A stretch of 64,000 nt of DNA from Edaphobacter sp. (GTDB lineage Bacteria > Acidobacteriota > Terriglobia > Terriglobales > Acidobacteriaceae), in NCBI RefSeq assembly GCF_028283685.1, contig NZ_JAPWKF010000009.1:62001-126000 (forward strand), written 5' to 3'. The notes beneath the pieces were generated by a model. That model was not told the DNA's origin. It searched no databases and saw only the letters and a list, made by a program, of their open reading frames with translations. Position numbers and translations under genes: made by a program. Shown here piece by piece: positions 7,887 to 16,257 of this stretch. Numbering within the stretch: the first letter of the stretch is position 1; every line of letters starts with the position of its first letter.

Positions 7887-8145
7887 CGCGCAGGGGGAGC
7901 AGGGGCTGGTGGAACGGATCGATGAGGTGCTGCATGATCTCTCGCAGCCACTGACGGTGTTGCAATGCCGGCTGGCGCTGGGCGAGATGGATGGGAAGCC
8001 GGAGTCGATGCGGGCGGCGATCAGCGCGGCGCTGAGCGAGTGCAGGCGGATCAACCGCTCCGTCGAGGCGATGCGCGAGGTGTTGCTCGCCTCCGCGAGT
8101 GGAGCGACGCATGAGGCGGCGATGGCGGTTGCTGCGGCTCGGTGA
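7879..8145 (+). CDS. HisKA-only (dimerisation/phosphotransfer) miniprotein
   Basis: An 88-residue protein starting at a GTG that overlaps the end of the response regulator gene by eight bases, so translation is probably coupled. LVERIDEVLHDLSQPLTVLQ matches the H-box region of histidine kinases (HD-L-x-QPL, candidate phospho-histidine His19), and the rest forms the second helix of a HisKA hairpin. There is no ATP-binding HATPase domain, sensor or membrane segment. It could relay phosphate to the neighbouring regulators, accept it from an orphan kinase, or act as a kinase inhibitor. The protein is small and its function is inferred only from this motif and context. Confidence 0.7.
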   Translation: MFSAQGEQGLVERIDEVLHDLSQPLTVLQCRLALGEMDGKPESMRAAISAALSECRRINRSVEAMREVLLASASGATHEAAMAVAAAR

Positions 8146-8195
8146 GCCGGGAATGAAGTGTGGGAACGAGTTGGGCTGACAGACGGAGGATTGCG

Positions 8196-9428
8196 ATGGA
8201 GCAGCGAGGGATGGCCGGAACATTTCAGGATGTGGCGGCGATGAGGACGGTGGTTCTGGCGAGTGCGGATGCGGCGCTTCGTTCGCGGCTGCGCAGCTCG
8301 CTGACGGGTTTGCGTTGGGAGGTGTACGAGGCGGCAGGTGGAGCGGAGGCTCTCGAGCGGCTGGAGCGCGAGCGGCCGGAGGCACTGATGGTGGACAGTT
8401 GGCTTCCCGATCTGGAGGCGGGTGAGTTTGTCGGGCAGATTCGCACGATGTTTCCCGCGGTGGAGCTGATCGGGATGGATGGAGGTGTGGAGCATTCGGT
8501 GCGCAGCCCCCGACGACATGAGCTGCTGCATGCGCTGCGCGAGGCGCAGGACGCTGGAGGAAGCGATACCGCGGCGTGGAGAGTGGCTCCGGTCGCGGTT
8601 CCCACTGCCGCGCCGATGGGGGATGTTGCTCGTCGCACCACGCGAGAGAGCCTGCCTGCGATGACGATGCTGCTGCCGGAGATGGTGGGCGCGAGTGCGC
8701 CGATGAGCGAGCTGGCTGAGCTAATCAGGCTTGTAGCGCCGCGTACGGCGACGGTGCTGATCGAAGGGGAGACGGGAACAGGCAAGGAGGTTGTGGCGAA
8801 GGCGATCCACAAGCTGAGCGAACGCGCGTCGAAGCCGTTTGTGGTGCTGAACTGCGCGGCGATCCCGGAGTCGCTGCTGGAGGCGGAGTTGTTCGGTCAC
8901 ACGCGCGGAGCGTTTACCGGCGCGGTGCAGTCGCGTACCGGGCGCATCGAAGCGGCGCATGGCGGGACGCTGTTTCTGGATGAGATCGGCGAGATGCCGC
9001 TGGCGCTGCAGGCAAAGATGCTGCGCTTCCTGGAGTATGGGGAGTTGCAGCGGGTGGGCGACAACGAGACGATGCGCGTGGATGTGCGGGTGGTGGCGGC
9101 GACGCATCAGCCGCTGGAGAAGAGGTCGGAGGAGGGAAGCTTCCGGCTGGATCTGTATCACCGGCTGGCGGTGTTTCCGGTGGAGGTTCCACCGCTGCGC
9201 GAGAGGATGGAGGATCTGCCGATGCTGGCCGAGCACCTGCTGGCAGCCCTTGGGCAGCGGGCACCACGCAAGCATCTGCACGCAGATGCGCTGGAGAGGC
9301 TGCGGGGACATCACTGGCCGGGCAACGTGCGCGAGCTGATGCATGTGCTGGAGCGTGCGGCGATTCTTTCGGCGGATCGCATGGAGATCGGCGCGGACGA
9401 GATCCGCTATCGCCGGGCGACGCGTTGA
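8196..9428 (+). CDS. Sigma-54-dependent flagellar activator without a DNA-binding domain
   Basis: About 410 residues. Residues 1-115 look like a degenerate receiver: the aspartate in LMVDSWLPD is kept, but the acidic pair and conserved lysine are missing. The AAA+ domain (about 165-400) is complete: Walker A GETGTGKE (near 190), GAFTGA sigma-54 contact loop (near 238), Walker [14 protein letters not shown] (near 258), R-finger region and sensor [10 protein letters not shown]. The protein ends about 25 residues after sensor II, so the usual Fis-type helix-turn-helix is absent, as in Helicobacter FlgR. The start at 8196 has GGAGGA five bases upstream. It lies just before the flagellar cluster, where three -24/-12 promoters occur, so it is the likely activator of those operons. 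Confidence 0.92.
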   Translation: MEQRGMAGTFQDVAAMRTVVLASADAALRSRLRSSLTGLRWEVYEAAGGAEALERLERERPEALMVDSWLPDLEAGEFVGQIRTMFPAVELIGMDGGVEHSVRSPRRHELLHALREAQDAGGSDTAAWRVAPVAVPTAAPMGDVARRTTRESLPAMTMLLPEMVGASAPMSELAELIRLVAPRTATVLIEGETGTGKEVVAKAIHKLSERASKPFVVLNCAAIPESLLEAELFGHTRGAFTGAVQSRTGRIEAAHGGTLFLDEIGEMPLALQAKMLRFLEYGELQRVGDNETMRVDVRVVAATHQPLEKRSEEGSFRLDLYHRLAVFPVEVPPLRERMEDLPMLAEHLLAALGQRAPRKHLHADALERLRGHHWPGNVRELMHVLERAAILSADRMEIGADEIRYRRATR

Positions 9429-9541
9429 GGACTGAGGCTGCCGGAGTCGGTGAACGATAAACTTGCCCGCAGAGGTACTGATGACCGGCTGCGATGTGGC
9501 CGATCTTCTGGATAAACACAACCAGGTTCATTCGCTTAGAG
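9429..9541. other. Gap before the flagellar promoter
   Basis: A short non-coding stretch between the activator gene and the terminator/promoter region of flgB. No gene, convincing promoter or repeat was recognised in it. Confidence 0.4.
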
Positions 9542-9568
9542 CGCTCTCATCCGAGGGCGTTTTTTTTT
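9542..9568 (+). terminator. Hairpin plus T-run ending the regulatory block; also holds a conserved 14-mer
   Basis: CGCTCTC, ATCC, GAGGGCG form a 7-bp stem with one G-T pair, followed directly by nine T residues, a classical intrinsic terminator for the upstream regulator genes. The same bases contain CGCTCTCATCCGAG (9542-9555), which recurs with one mismatch before the fliK promoter at exactly the same distance from the -24 element, so the sequence may have a second, regulatory role. Confidence 0.7.
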
Positions 9569-9583
9569 GGCGCGTGGAGTGCA
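9567..9583 (+). promoter_or_regulatory. Sigma-54 (-24/-12) promoter of flgB operon
   Basis: TTGGCGCG-N4-GTGCA matches the sigma-54 consensus, with the invariant GG at 9569-9570 and GC at 9581-9582 separated by exactly ten bases. The predicted start (about 9594) lies just before the GAGGAG ribosome site of flgB, giving a very short leader. The activator gene immediately upstream supports it. Confidence 0.75.
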
Positions 9584-9608
9584 TATGTCCATTGCAGAGG
9601 AGCTAACC

Positions 9609-9968
9609 ATGCAGGTGACAACCGCATTGAGTGAGGCGCTGGGCCGCTACCTGGACCTGACGAGCGAACAGATGAAGCTGACGGCGGGGAACCTGGCCAA
9701 CGTCGACACGCCGGGGTTCAAGACGCAGGGCTTCGACTTCGAGCAGGAGCTGGCGCGCCAGATGAGCACGCCGTCGGAGGCGGGGTTTACGGCCGCGGTG
9801 GCGCAGGAGGTCGATGGGCTGGTGGCGAGGCCGGATGGGAACAACGTGTCGTTGGACCGGGAGGGGATGGAGCTGGCGAAGGCGCAGCTGAAGTTCCGGA
9901 TGGGGATCTCGCTGCTGAAGCATGAGTACTCGACGGTGATGAGTGCAATTCACGCGGAGACGAAGTAG
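9609..9968 (+). CDS. flgB: Flagellar proximal rod protein FlgB
   Basis: A 119-residue rod protein. It has the family's N-terminal amphipathic helix and the rod/hook signature LTAGNLANVDTPGFKTQGFDF near residues 20-40, ending with the C-terminal helix that packs in the rod (FRMGISLLKHEYSTVMSAI). FlgB forms the first rod segment on the MS ring and is exported by the flagellar type III system, so it has no signal peptide. The ATG at 9609 is chosen for GAGGAG seven bases upstream; in-frame ATG 9585 or TTG 9567 would overlap the sigma-54 promoter. It is the first gene of the flagellar cluster, two bases before flgC. Confidence 0.93.
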   Translation: MQVTTALSEALGRYLDLTSEQMKLTAGNLANVDTPGFKTQGFDFEQELARQMSTPSEAGFTAAVAQEVDGLVARPDGNNVSLDREGMELAKAQLKFRMGISLLKHEYSTVMSAIHAETK

Positions 9969-9970
9969 CT

Positions 9971-10462
9971 ATGAATCTTTTTGGAGTGATGGATGTAAGT
10001 GCGTCGGCGTTGAAGGCCGAGCGTGTGCGCGCAGAGGTGGTGGCCGCCAACATGGCGAACGCGGAGACGACGCGGACGGCGGACGGCGGACCGTATCAGC
10101 GTCAGCATGTGGTGTTTTCAGCTGCGACGGAGGAGAACAGCTTTGCGCAGTCGCTGGTGGACGAGATGTCCGGTTCGGCGATGAAGCCAATGCGCAGGCT
10201 GGGGAGTTCGATCACGGCGGATACGACGGTGAATGGCGGCGTTGCGGTAACGGGCGTGATTGCCGATCAGAGTGCGCCGCTGCGGCGGTATGACCCGCAG
10301 CATCCGGATGCGGGCGCGGATGGTTATGTGTCGTATCCGGACATCAACCCGTTGACGGAGATGGTGGACCTGATGGGAGCGCAGCGGTCGTATGGGGCCA
10401 ATGCGTCGGCGGTGCAGGCCGAGAAGGGCATGCTGGTTTCGTCGCTGGACATTTTGAAGTAA
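9971..10462 (+). CDS. flgC: Flagellar proximal rod protein FlgC
   Basis: A 163-residue FlgC. The N-terminal rod signature is MDVSASALKAERVRAEVVAANMANAETT, in which the usual ANxxT motif is kept, and the C-terminus has the conserved PDINPLTEMVDLMGAQRSY and a final helix. It polymerises with FlgB in the proximal rod. The length is slightly above the common 135-150 residues because of an insert around residues 45-60. It follows flgB by two bases and precedes fliE by 22. Confidence 0.94.
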   Translation: MNLFGVMDVSASALKAERVRAEVVAANMANAETTRTADGGPYQRQHVVFSAATEENSFAQSLVDEMSGSAMKPMRRLGSSITADTTVNGGVAVTGVIADQSAPLRRYDPQHPDAGADGYVSYPDINPLTEMVDLMGAQRSYGANASAVQAEKGMLVSSLDILK

Positions 10463-10484
10463 CGAAAGAAAACGGAGGAGAGAG

Positions 10485-10814
10485 ATGAGCGTTGCGGGAA
10501 GTCTGACGAGTGCGGTGACACAGGCGATGGGATCGGCGATGACGGATGCCATCACGGATACGAAGACGAGTGCTGGCGGTGGAACGACGGATGGGACGCC
10601 ATTTGCCGGACTGCTGCAATCGATGGTGGCGCAGACTGGGGAGCTGGATCGCAAGGCCTCGGATGCGGTGACCGGAGTGATGAACGGATCGGGCACGGAG
10701 ATTCACGATGCCATGATCGCAACGCAGAAGGCGGATATGGCGTTCGAGCTGGCACTGCAGGTGCGTAACAAGGCCGTGGGCGCCTACCAGCAGATGATGA
10801 GCATGCAGTTTTAG
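10485..10814 (+). CDS. fliE: Flagellar hook-basal body protein FliE
   Basis: A 109-residue FliE. The N-terminal half is Ser/Thr/Gly-rich and flexible, and the C-terminal half carries the family signature: VTGVMNGSGTEIHDAMIATQ, then KADMAFELALQVRNKAVGAYQQMMSMQF, the helical part that joins the MS ring to the rod. GGAGGAGAG precedes the ATG. FliE is the rod adaptor secreted first. It sits in the usual order flgB-flgC-fliE-fliF. Confidence 0.92.
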   Translation: MSVAGSLTSAVTQAMGSAMTDAITDTKTSAGGGTTDGTPFAGLLQSMVAQTGELDRKASDAVTGVMNGSGTEIHDAMIATQKADMAFELALQVRNKAVGAYQQMMSMQF

Positions 10815-10854
10815 ACCGTTGTGAACGGCACCGAAGCAAAAAACTTTTTGCGGA

Positions 10855-12648
10855 TTGAGTGAGGCGATGGCAGAGACAGAAGATCGGCAGACAACGGGGC
10901 TGCAGGCGGTCGAGCGGACGGTAAGTTCACCCCTGGGGGTAGCAGACAGAGTGACGCGGGTCTTTGCGATGCTGCGCGAGCGGGTGATGGGGCTTTCGCC
11001 GGCGCGGCGGACATGGCTGACCGCTGGAGTGGTCTTTGTCGCGGCGATGGCGGCGGCGATCGCCTGGTATGCGGGACGAACGGATTGGAAGCCGCTGTTC
11101 AACGGGCTTGAGGGCAAGGACGCGCAACAGGTCTCGCAGGAGCTGTCGGCGGCTGGCATTCCATTTCGTCTGGCGGAGGGAGGCGCGATCGAGGTGCCAT
11201 CGGAGCAGCTGAGCAAGGCGCGGATGGAGGTTGCGGTGAAGGGGATGCCGCAGAGTGGACGGCTGGGTTTCGAGCTATTCGACAAGCCCAACTGGGTAGG
11301 CAGCGAGTTCGACGAGAAGGTCAACTATCAGCGCGCTCTCGAGGGAGAGCTGGAGCACACGATCATGACGCTGGCGGCGGTGCGTTCGGCTCGTGTGCAC
11401 CTGGTGCTGCCGGAGCACTCGCTGTTTACGTCGGAGGATCGCGCGGCGAAGGCCTCGGTGGTGCTGAAGCTGAAGCGCTCTTCGCTGAGCGATGAGCAGG
11501 TGGAGGCGATTCGGAACCTGGTGGCGGGGGCGGTGGACTCGCTGAGTCCGGAGAACGTGGCGCTGGCGGATGCGGATGGACGTGTCAGCTTCAAGCCGCG
11601 TTCGCAGACGGGAATGGAGGCGGACGCCGAGCAGGCGATGGAGTCCAAGCTGGTGGCGATGCTGGAGCCGCTGGCCGGGCGCGACAACGTTCGCGCGACG
11701 GTAAATGTGAGCTATGAGCAGGGCACGGAGGAGCACACTGACGAGATTTACGATCCGACACAGTCGGCGACGCTGAGTCTGCAGAAGAGCGAGCAGACGC
11801 AGACACAGCCGGTGCGGGCGACGGGAGTTCCGGGGACGGCGAGCAACTCGCCTGCGGGTGCGCCTGCGGGAGCGGTGCAGGGGTCGCAGGCGGCAGCTGC
11901 GCCGGGAACGCCGCCTCTGCTGCAACGCGAGGCGCTGCCGGTGTATCCGCAGCAGAATGCGGGAGCGGGCCAGAGCCTGCGCCAGGAGAATGGCACCTAT
12001 GGTGTGACGAAGCACATGGTGCATGCCGAGCTGGCGCCGGGCAGGGTTCGCCGGGTGACGGCGGCGGTGCTGGTCAACGATCGTGGGCTGATGGAAGGAA
12101 CGGGGAAGAACGAGCACAGGGTATGGCATGCGCGCAGCGCGGACGAGATGCGTCGGCTGGAGCAGCTGGCGCAGGCTGCGGTTGGGTACGACTCGCGGCG
12201 TGGGGACCAGGTGGTGGTGGAGAACGTCAGCTTCGACGGGAATGCGCCGCAGGTCAAGCCTCCGGTGGTGGAGCAGCTGATGGAACAGGCCCGCACGCTG
12301 GCGGGAACGCAGCCCGGGCTGGTGCGGTCGCTGGTGATCGGAGCGCTGGGTGTGTTGCTGCTGCTCTTAGTGCTGCGGCCAATGACGAAACAGATGGCGG
12401 CGGCATTGAAGGAGCCGCGAATGTTGAGTGCAGGGGAACAGATGCCTGCGTTGGAAACATCGGTGGTGGAGAGCGGGATGTTTCCGCCGGTGGTCACGGA
12501 GGCATTACCGGAGCCGTTGAGAAGGAAGGATGCGATGCAGCAGCGTGGAATCTACGAGCAGGTGGCAGAGCATATTCGTCGTGAACCGGCACAGAGCACG
12601 CGGCTGTTGGAGGCGTGGATCGGATCGGGAGAGGACGCGGAGGTTTAG
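10855..12648 (+). CDS. fliF: Flagellar MS-ring protein FliF
   Basis: A 597-residue FliF. The first membrane segment is about residues 55-75 (TWLTAGVVFVAAMAAAIAWY). Ring-building motifs 1-3 follow in the periplasm (for example DWKPLFNGLEGKDAQQVSQEL and ARVHLVLPEHSLF), with a Gly/Pro/Ala-rich disordered loop around 310-370. A second membrane segment (about 490-508, SLVIGALGVLLLLLVLRPM) leads to a cytoplasmic tail that binds FliG. It forms the MS ring that houses the export gate. The start is uncertain: TTG 10855 or ATG 10867, neither with a well-spaced Shine-Dalgarno site. The last bases lie two before fliG. Confidence 0.94.
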   Translation: MSEAMAETEDRQTTGLQAVERTVSSPLGVADRVTRVFAMLRERVMGLSPARRTWLTAGVVFVAAMAAAIAWYAGRTDWKPLFNGLEGKDAQQVSQELSAAGIPFRLAEGGAIEVPSEQLSKARMEVAVKGMPQSGRLGFELFDKPNWVGSEFDEKVNYQRALEGELEHTIMTLAAVRSARVHLVLPEHSLFTSEDRAAKASVVLKLKRSSLSDEQVEAIRNLVAGAVDSLSPENVALADADGRVSFKPRSQTGMEADAEQAMESKLVAMLEPLAGRDNVRATVNVSYEQGTEEHTDEIYDPTQSATLSLQKSEQTQTQPVRATGVPGTASNSPAGAPAGAVQGSQAAAAPGTPPLLQREALPVYPQQNAGAGQSLRQENGTYGVTKHMVHAELAPGRVRRVTAAVLVNDRGLMEGTGKNEHRVWHARSADEMRRLEQLAQAAVGYDSRRGDQVVVENVSFDGNAPQVKPPVVEQLMEQARTLAGTQPGLVRSLVIGALGVLLLLLVLRPMTKQMAAALKEPRMLSAGEQMPALETSVVESGMFPPVVTEALPEPLRRKDAMQQRGIYEQVAEHIRREPAQSTRLLEAWIGSGEDAEV

Positions 12649-12650
12649 AG

Positions 12651-13739
12651 ATGGCGGCACAGGCGACGATGACGATGATGCAGGGAGGGATGCGCAATCC
12701 GCTTCTGCTTCCCGAGGAGGCAGGCTTTGCGGCGGCGGAGCTGCCGGGGCTGCGGAAGGCGGCGATTCTGCTGGTGGCGCTGGGCGATGAGCTGGCCAAG
12801 ACGCTGCTGCAGTCGCTTTCGGAGAACGATGTTCACCGGGTGACGGAAGAGATTACGAGGCTGGGAGAGATTCCGGCGCAGCAGCTGACGCAGGTGATGA
12901 CGGAGTTTTACGGTCTGCTGGAGACACAGCAGTATATGGTGCGCGGAGGGCCGGACTATGCCATGCGCGTGCTGACGGAGGCCTTCGGAGCATCGAAGGC
13001 GGAGAGCCTGCTGTCGCAGGTGAAGCGCATCCGCGAGCGTGCCAACAGCAACATGGCAGTGCTACAGCGGATGGACCCATTGCAGCTGAGCAAGTTCCTG
13101 GAGAGCGAACATCCGCAGACGATCGCGCTGGTGCTGGCGCACGTTGATGCCAAGCGCGGATCGACGATCCTGATGGAGCTGGAGCCGGTTCTGCGGGTGG
13201 ACGTGGTGAAGCGGCTGGCGGAGATGCGGCACTTCTCGGCGGAGATGGCGCAGAAGGTGGCGTTTGTGCTGCATCGGCGGATGGAGGGCATGGGGAGCGG
13301 CGCGAGGAAGTCATACTCGGGCTTCAAGGCGGTGGCCGAGCTGCTGAACCGCATCGACCAGACGGCGAGCAAGACGATTCTTGAAGAGATTGAACAAAAA
13401 GAGCCGCAGCTGGCGATCGGCATTCGCAACCTGATGTTCACCTTTGAGGATCTGCTGACGGTACCGCAGGAGAGCATTCGCGAGCTGTTGGCCGCCTGTG
13501 ACAAGCGCACGCTGGCGGTGGCGCTGAAGGGAAGCCGCGACAATCTGCGGGCATGGCTGTTCAAGGCGATGAGCTCTCGCGCGGTGGAGATGCTGCAGGA
13601 GGATATGGACGTGATGGGGCCGGTGCGGATGAAGGAGGTCGGCGTGGCGCAGCAGGAGATGCTGGCGCTGGCGCGGCAGCTGGAGGCGGAGGGCAGGATG
13701 ATGCTGAAGCTGGGGGCCGACGATGATCTCGCCGTTTGA
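12651..13739 (+). CDS. fliG: Flagellar motor switch protein FliG
   Basis: A 362-residue switch protein. The N-terminal domain, which binds FliF, has LRKAAILLVALGDELAKTLL. The middle armadillo domain includes the EHPQTIALVLAHV motif. The C-terminal domain has the charged torque helix region VAVALKGSRDNLRAWLFKAMSSRA, in which the residues that contact MotA lie. The start at 12651 has GGAGG eight bases upstream; an in-frame start at 12615 lies inside fliF. It overlaps fliH by 17 bases, indicating coupled translation. Confidence 0.95.
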   Translation: MAAQATMTMMQGGMRNPLLLPEEAGFAAAELPGLRKAAILLVALGDELAKTLLQSLSENDVHRVTEEITRLGEIPAQQLTQVMTEFYGLLETQQYMVRGGPDYAMRVLTEAFGASKAESLLSQVKRIRERANSNMAVLQRMDPLQLSKFLESEHPQTIALVLAHVDAKRGSTILMELEPVLRVDVVKRLAEMRHFSAEMAQKVAFVLHRRMEGMGSGARKSYSGFKAVAELLNRIDQTASKTILEEIEQKEPQLAIGIRNLMFTFEDLLTVPQESIRELLAACDKRTLAVALKGSRDNLRAWLFKAMSSRAVEMLQEDMDVMGPVRMKEVGVAQQEMLALARQLEAEGRMMLKLGADDDLAV

Positions 13740-14403
13740 GGAGAGGGAGAGCCTGGACGAGGCGCTGGTGCTGCCGTTGGAGTTCGTCTCGCTGGATGAA
13801 CCGGAGGAGGATGGTCTGCTGCTGGCAGCGGAACGCGAGGCGATGTTGCGGGAGCGAGCTGCGGCTCTCGAGAGCAGGATCGTGGAGGTGCAGGAGGAGG
13901 CGCAGCGGACGCTCTCGGAGGAGCATGACCAGGCAAAGTCAGAACGGGATGAACTGGTTGAGATGCAGGAGCGAGAGCTTGCTGCCGTGAGGCAGCAGGT
14001 GGCCGCGGCGGTGGCGGCCTTCGAGCGGGAGCAGGATCGTTATCTGCGCGAGGTGGAGCATGAGGTGGTCTCGCTGGCGCTGGCGATTGCGGGGCAGGTG
14101 TTGCATCGCGAGTCGGTGATGGACCCGATGTTGCTGCGTGGTGTGGTTCGCGTTGCGCTGGAGAAGGTGGCGGCGGAGAACAACGTGACGCTGCGGGTGC
14201 CTGCGGGGCAGGGTGAGACCTGGCGCAGCGCCATGATGGCGGAGGAGAGGACGGGCGTGAACGTCGTCGAGGATCGCCAGCTGGGGAGTGGAGATGCTGT
14301 GCTGGATACGGCCGTAGGCAGGATTGGACTGGGGATCACGGAGCAGCTGAGAGAGGTGGAGCGCGGCTTCTTCGATCTGCTGGCCAAGAGGCCGGCGCGA
14401 TGA
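13723..14403 (+). CDS. fliH: Flagellar export ATPase regulator FliH
   Basis: A 226-residue protein. Its long Glu/Arg/Ala-rich coiled coil (about 30-115) and C-terminal globular part (LALAIAGQVLHRESVMDP, then the region ending TEQLREVERGFFDLL) fit FliH/YscL. FliH dimers bind FliI and hold it near the export gate until needed. It overlaps fliG upstream by 17 bases and fliI downstream by four (ATGA), so the three are co-translated. Sequence alone gives moderate similarity; the position between fliG and fliI makes the call safe. Confidence 0.9.
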   Translation: MISPFEERESLDEALVLPLEFVSLDEPEEDGLLLAAEREAMLRERAAALESRIVEVQEEAQRTLSEEHDQAKSERDELVEMQERELAAVRQQVAAAVAAFEREQDRYLREVEHEVVSLALAIAGQVLHRESVMDPMLLRGVVRVALEKVAAENNVTLRVPAGQGETWRSAMMAEERTGVNVVEDRQLGSGDAVLDTAVGRIGLGITEQLREVERGFFDLLAKRPAR

Positions 14404-15707
14404 GCGGAACACTTGCGCCTTACTTTGCCAGGCTGAAGCGGCGACCGAGTTGGCGCTGGAGTGGCCGGGTGGTGGAGGCCAATGGGCAGACGCTGGAGTC
14501 GGAGGGGCCGCTGTGCTCGGTGGGCGAGTGCTGCGAGGTGATCGATGCGGAGGGGGAGCATCACGCGGCGGAGGTGATCGGCTTTCGGGGGAGGCATGTG
14601 CTGGCGATGCCTTTGGAGGCGACGCGGGGCATCCGCTACGGCGATGCGCTGGAGGCGATGGGAGAGTCACCGACGATAGCGGTCAGCGAAGAGCTGCAGG
14701 GGCGCATTCTGAATGCGGTGGGCGATCCTCTGGATGGCATTGCTGCACCGAAGTCGGCGATGCGCTGGCCGCTTGACGGCAGGGTGCCGGACCCGATGGA
14801 GCGGCTGCCGATTCGCGAGGCGCTGGGCACGGGGGTTCGTGTGATCGACGGTCTGTTGACGGTGGGTCGTGGGCAGCGCATTGGGATCTTCGGCGGATCG
14901 GGCGTCGGCAAGAGCACGCTGATCGGCATGATGACGCGCAACACGCAGGCGGACCTGACGGTAGTGGCGCTAGTGGGCGAGCGCGGACGCGAGGTGCGTG
15001 AGTTTGTGGAAGATTCGCTGGGAGAGGAGGGGCTGCGCCGGTCGGTGGTGCTGGTATCGACCTCGGACCAGAGCCCTCTGCTGCGGATGCGGGCGGCGCA
15101 GGCGGCGACGGCGGTCGCGGAGTTCTATGCGGCGCAGGGACGGCATGTGCTGCTGGTGCTGGATTCGCTGACGCGCTATGCGATGGCGGCGCGCGAGATC
15201 GGGCTTGCGGCGGGGGAGCCTCCGACGAGCAAGGGATATACGCCGTCGGTCTTTTCGCGGCTGGCCAAGCTGGTGGAGAGGACGGGCAACTTCGAACGGG
15301 GAAGCATCACGGCGTTCTACACGGTGTTGATGGAGGGCGATGATCAGCAGGATCCGATCGTGGATTCGGTGCGTTCGTATGTCGATGGCCACGTCGTGTT
15401 GTCGCGCGCGCTGGCTGGGGCGGGACGGTACCCGCCGGTGGATGTCGTCGATTCGCTGAGCCGGTTGATGCCTGCGGTGACGACGCGGAGGCACCAGGCG
15501 CAGGCGACGACGGCGCGCAGTCTGCTGGCTGCCTATGCGCGATCGGAAGACCTGATGCGCATTGGAGCGTATAAGGCAGGGACCGATCCCGAACTGGATC
15601 GCGCCATTCGCGCGTTGCCGGTGTTGAAGCGGTTTTTGGAGCAGGAGAGCATGGAGCGGCCGACACTGGACGATGCGATCGAGCGGCTTTGCGCGATGGA
15701 GCTATAG
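14400..15707 (+). CDS. fliI: Flagellum-specific ATPase FliI
   Basis: A 435-residue ATPase of the F1-beta/type III secretion family. Walker A GGSGVGKST (about 165-173), the conserved VALVGERGREVREF just after it, Walker B HVLLVLDSLTRYAMAAREIGL (about 250) and the GEPPTSKGYTPSVFSRL signature are all present. It energises substrate unfolding and release at the cytoplasmic face of the flagellar export gate together with FliH and FliJ. The ATG overlaps the fliH stop as ATGA. fliJ starts three bases after its stop. Confidence 0.96.
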   Translation: MSGTLAPYFARLKRRPSWRWSGRVVEANGQTLESEGPLCSVGECCEVIDAEGEHHAAEVIGFRGRHVLAMPLEATRGIRYGDALEAMGESPTIAVSEELQGRILNAVGDPLDGIAAPKSAMRWPLDGRVPDPMERLPIREALGTGVRVIDGLLTVGRGQRIGIFGGSGVGKSTLIGMMTRNTQADLTVVALVGERGREVREFVEDSLGEEGLRRSVVLVSTSDQSPLLRMRAAQAATAVAEFYAAQGRHVLLVLDSLTRYAMAAREIGLAAGEPPTSKGYTPSVFSRLAKLVERTGNFERGSITAFYTVLMEGDDQQDPIVDSVRSYVDGHVVLSRALAGAGRYPPVDVVDSLSRLMPAVTTRRHQAQATTARSLLAAYARSEDLMRIGAYKAGTDPELDRAIRALPVLKRFLEQESMERPTLDDAIERLCAMEL

Positions 15708-15710
15708 GGA

Positions 15711-16181
15711 ATGCGCGATCGACTGAAGGGGCTGCAGCGGCTGCTGAAGGTGTATGAGGGGATCGAGGGAATGCGCGAGTCGGAGGCGCATCGCGCCAAC
15801 GGCGAGGTGCGCGTGGCGGAGATGGCGGTCGGACAGCAACAGGAGATCGCCCGCGAGGCGACGGGTGCTGAGCGTGAGAGCCGGGCTGAGGCGGAGCGCC
15901 TGGGCTGGTTCGATGCGACAGCTTCTCTGCAGATGTCGGCGGTCAAGGAGGCGCGCCTGAATCATGTCCTGCAGGAGCGTGCCCGTGCCGGTGATATCGC
16001 AAACCGGAGGCATCGTGACAGCAGGGTGTGGAGCGAGAAGATGAAGACGCTGGTGGAAGGTGTGCAGTCCGATGTGGTCAGGCAGGACGAGCAGCGCCTT
16101 CAGTCGCTGGCGGAGGAAGGCCATCTCTTTCGTCTGCAAAGGGGCCGCCGGCCGAAGCGGGATGGCGCGACGCCGAGATGA
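15711..16181 (+). CDS. fliJ: Flagellar export protein FliJ
   Basis: A 156-residue, highly charged and almost wholly helical protein (two long antiparallel coiled-coil segments, about 1-75 and 80-140). Low sequence identity is normal in this family, and the call rests on length, coiled-coil character, the FliJ-like start (LKGLQRLLKVYEG) and its place directly after fliI. FliJ is the central stalk of the export ATPase and escorts chaperones. A second sigma-54 promoter begins right after its stop. Confidence 0.8.
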   Translation: MRDRLKGLQRLLKVYEGIEGMRESEAHRANGEVRVAEMAVGQQQEIAREATGAERESRAEAERLGWFDATASLQMSAVKEARLNHVLQERARAGDIANRRHRDSRVWSEKMKTLVEGVQSDVVRQDEQRLQSLAEEGHLFRLQRGRRPKRDGATPR

Positions 16182-16184
16182 GGA

Positions 16185-16227
16185 CGCTCTCATCTGAGCC
16201 GGGACGTCTTTGGCATGGCGGTTGCAG
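16185..16227 (+). promoter_or_regulatory. Sigma-54 promoter of fliK with upstream conserved element
   Basis: TTTGGCAT-N5-TTGCA has the invariant GG at 16212-16213 and GC at 16224-16225, ten bases apart, and is an almost ideal -24/-12 promoter. Upstream, CGCTCTCATCTGAG (16185-16198) repeats, with a single change, the 14-mer before the flgB promoter. In both cases the element starts exactly 27 bases before the -24 GG. TAGGAGG for fliK lies just downstream. Confidence 0.8.
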
Positions 16228-16257
16228 TAAGAAGAGATCGAAGTAGGAGGTGCCTGC

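Noticed and set aside
6375-8531. A minus-strand frame of 718 codons through lexA, the response regulator and the activator start
   Set aside because: His/Arg/Gln/Ser/Pro-rich shadow of three real genes.
10829-10852. Palindrome GCAAAAAACTTTTTGC before fliF as a terminator or operator
   Set aside because: A/T-only stem with a two-base loop, inside a co-transcribed block; probably chance.
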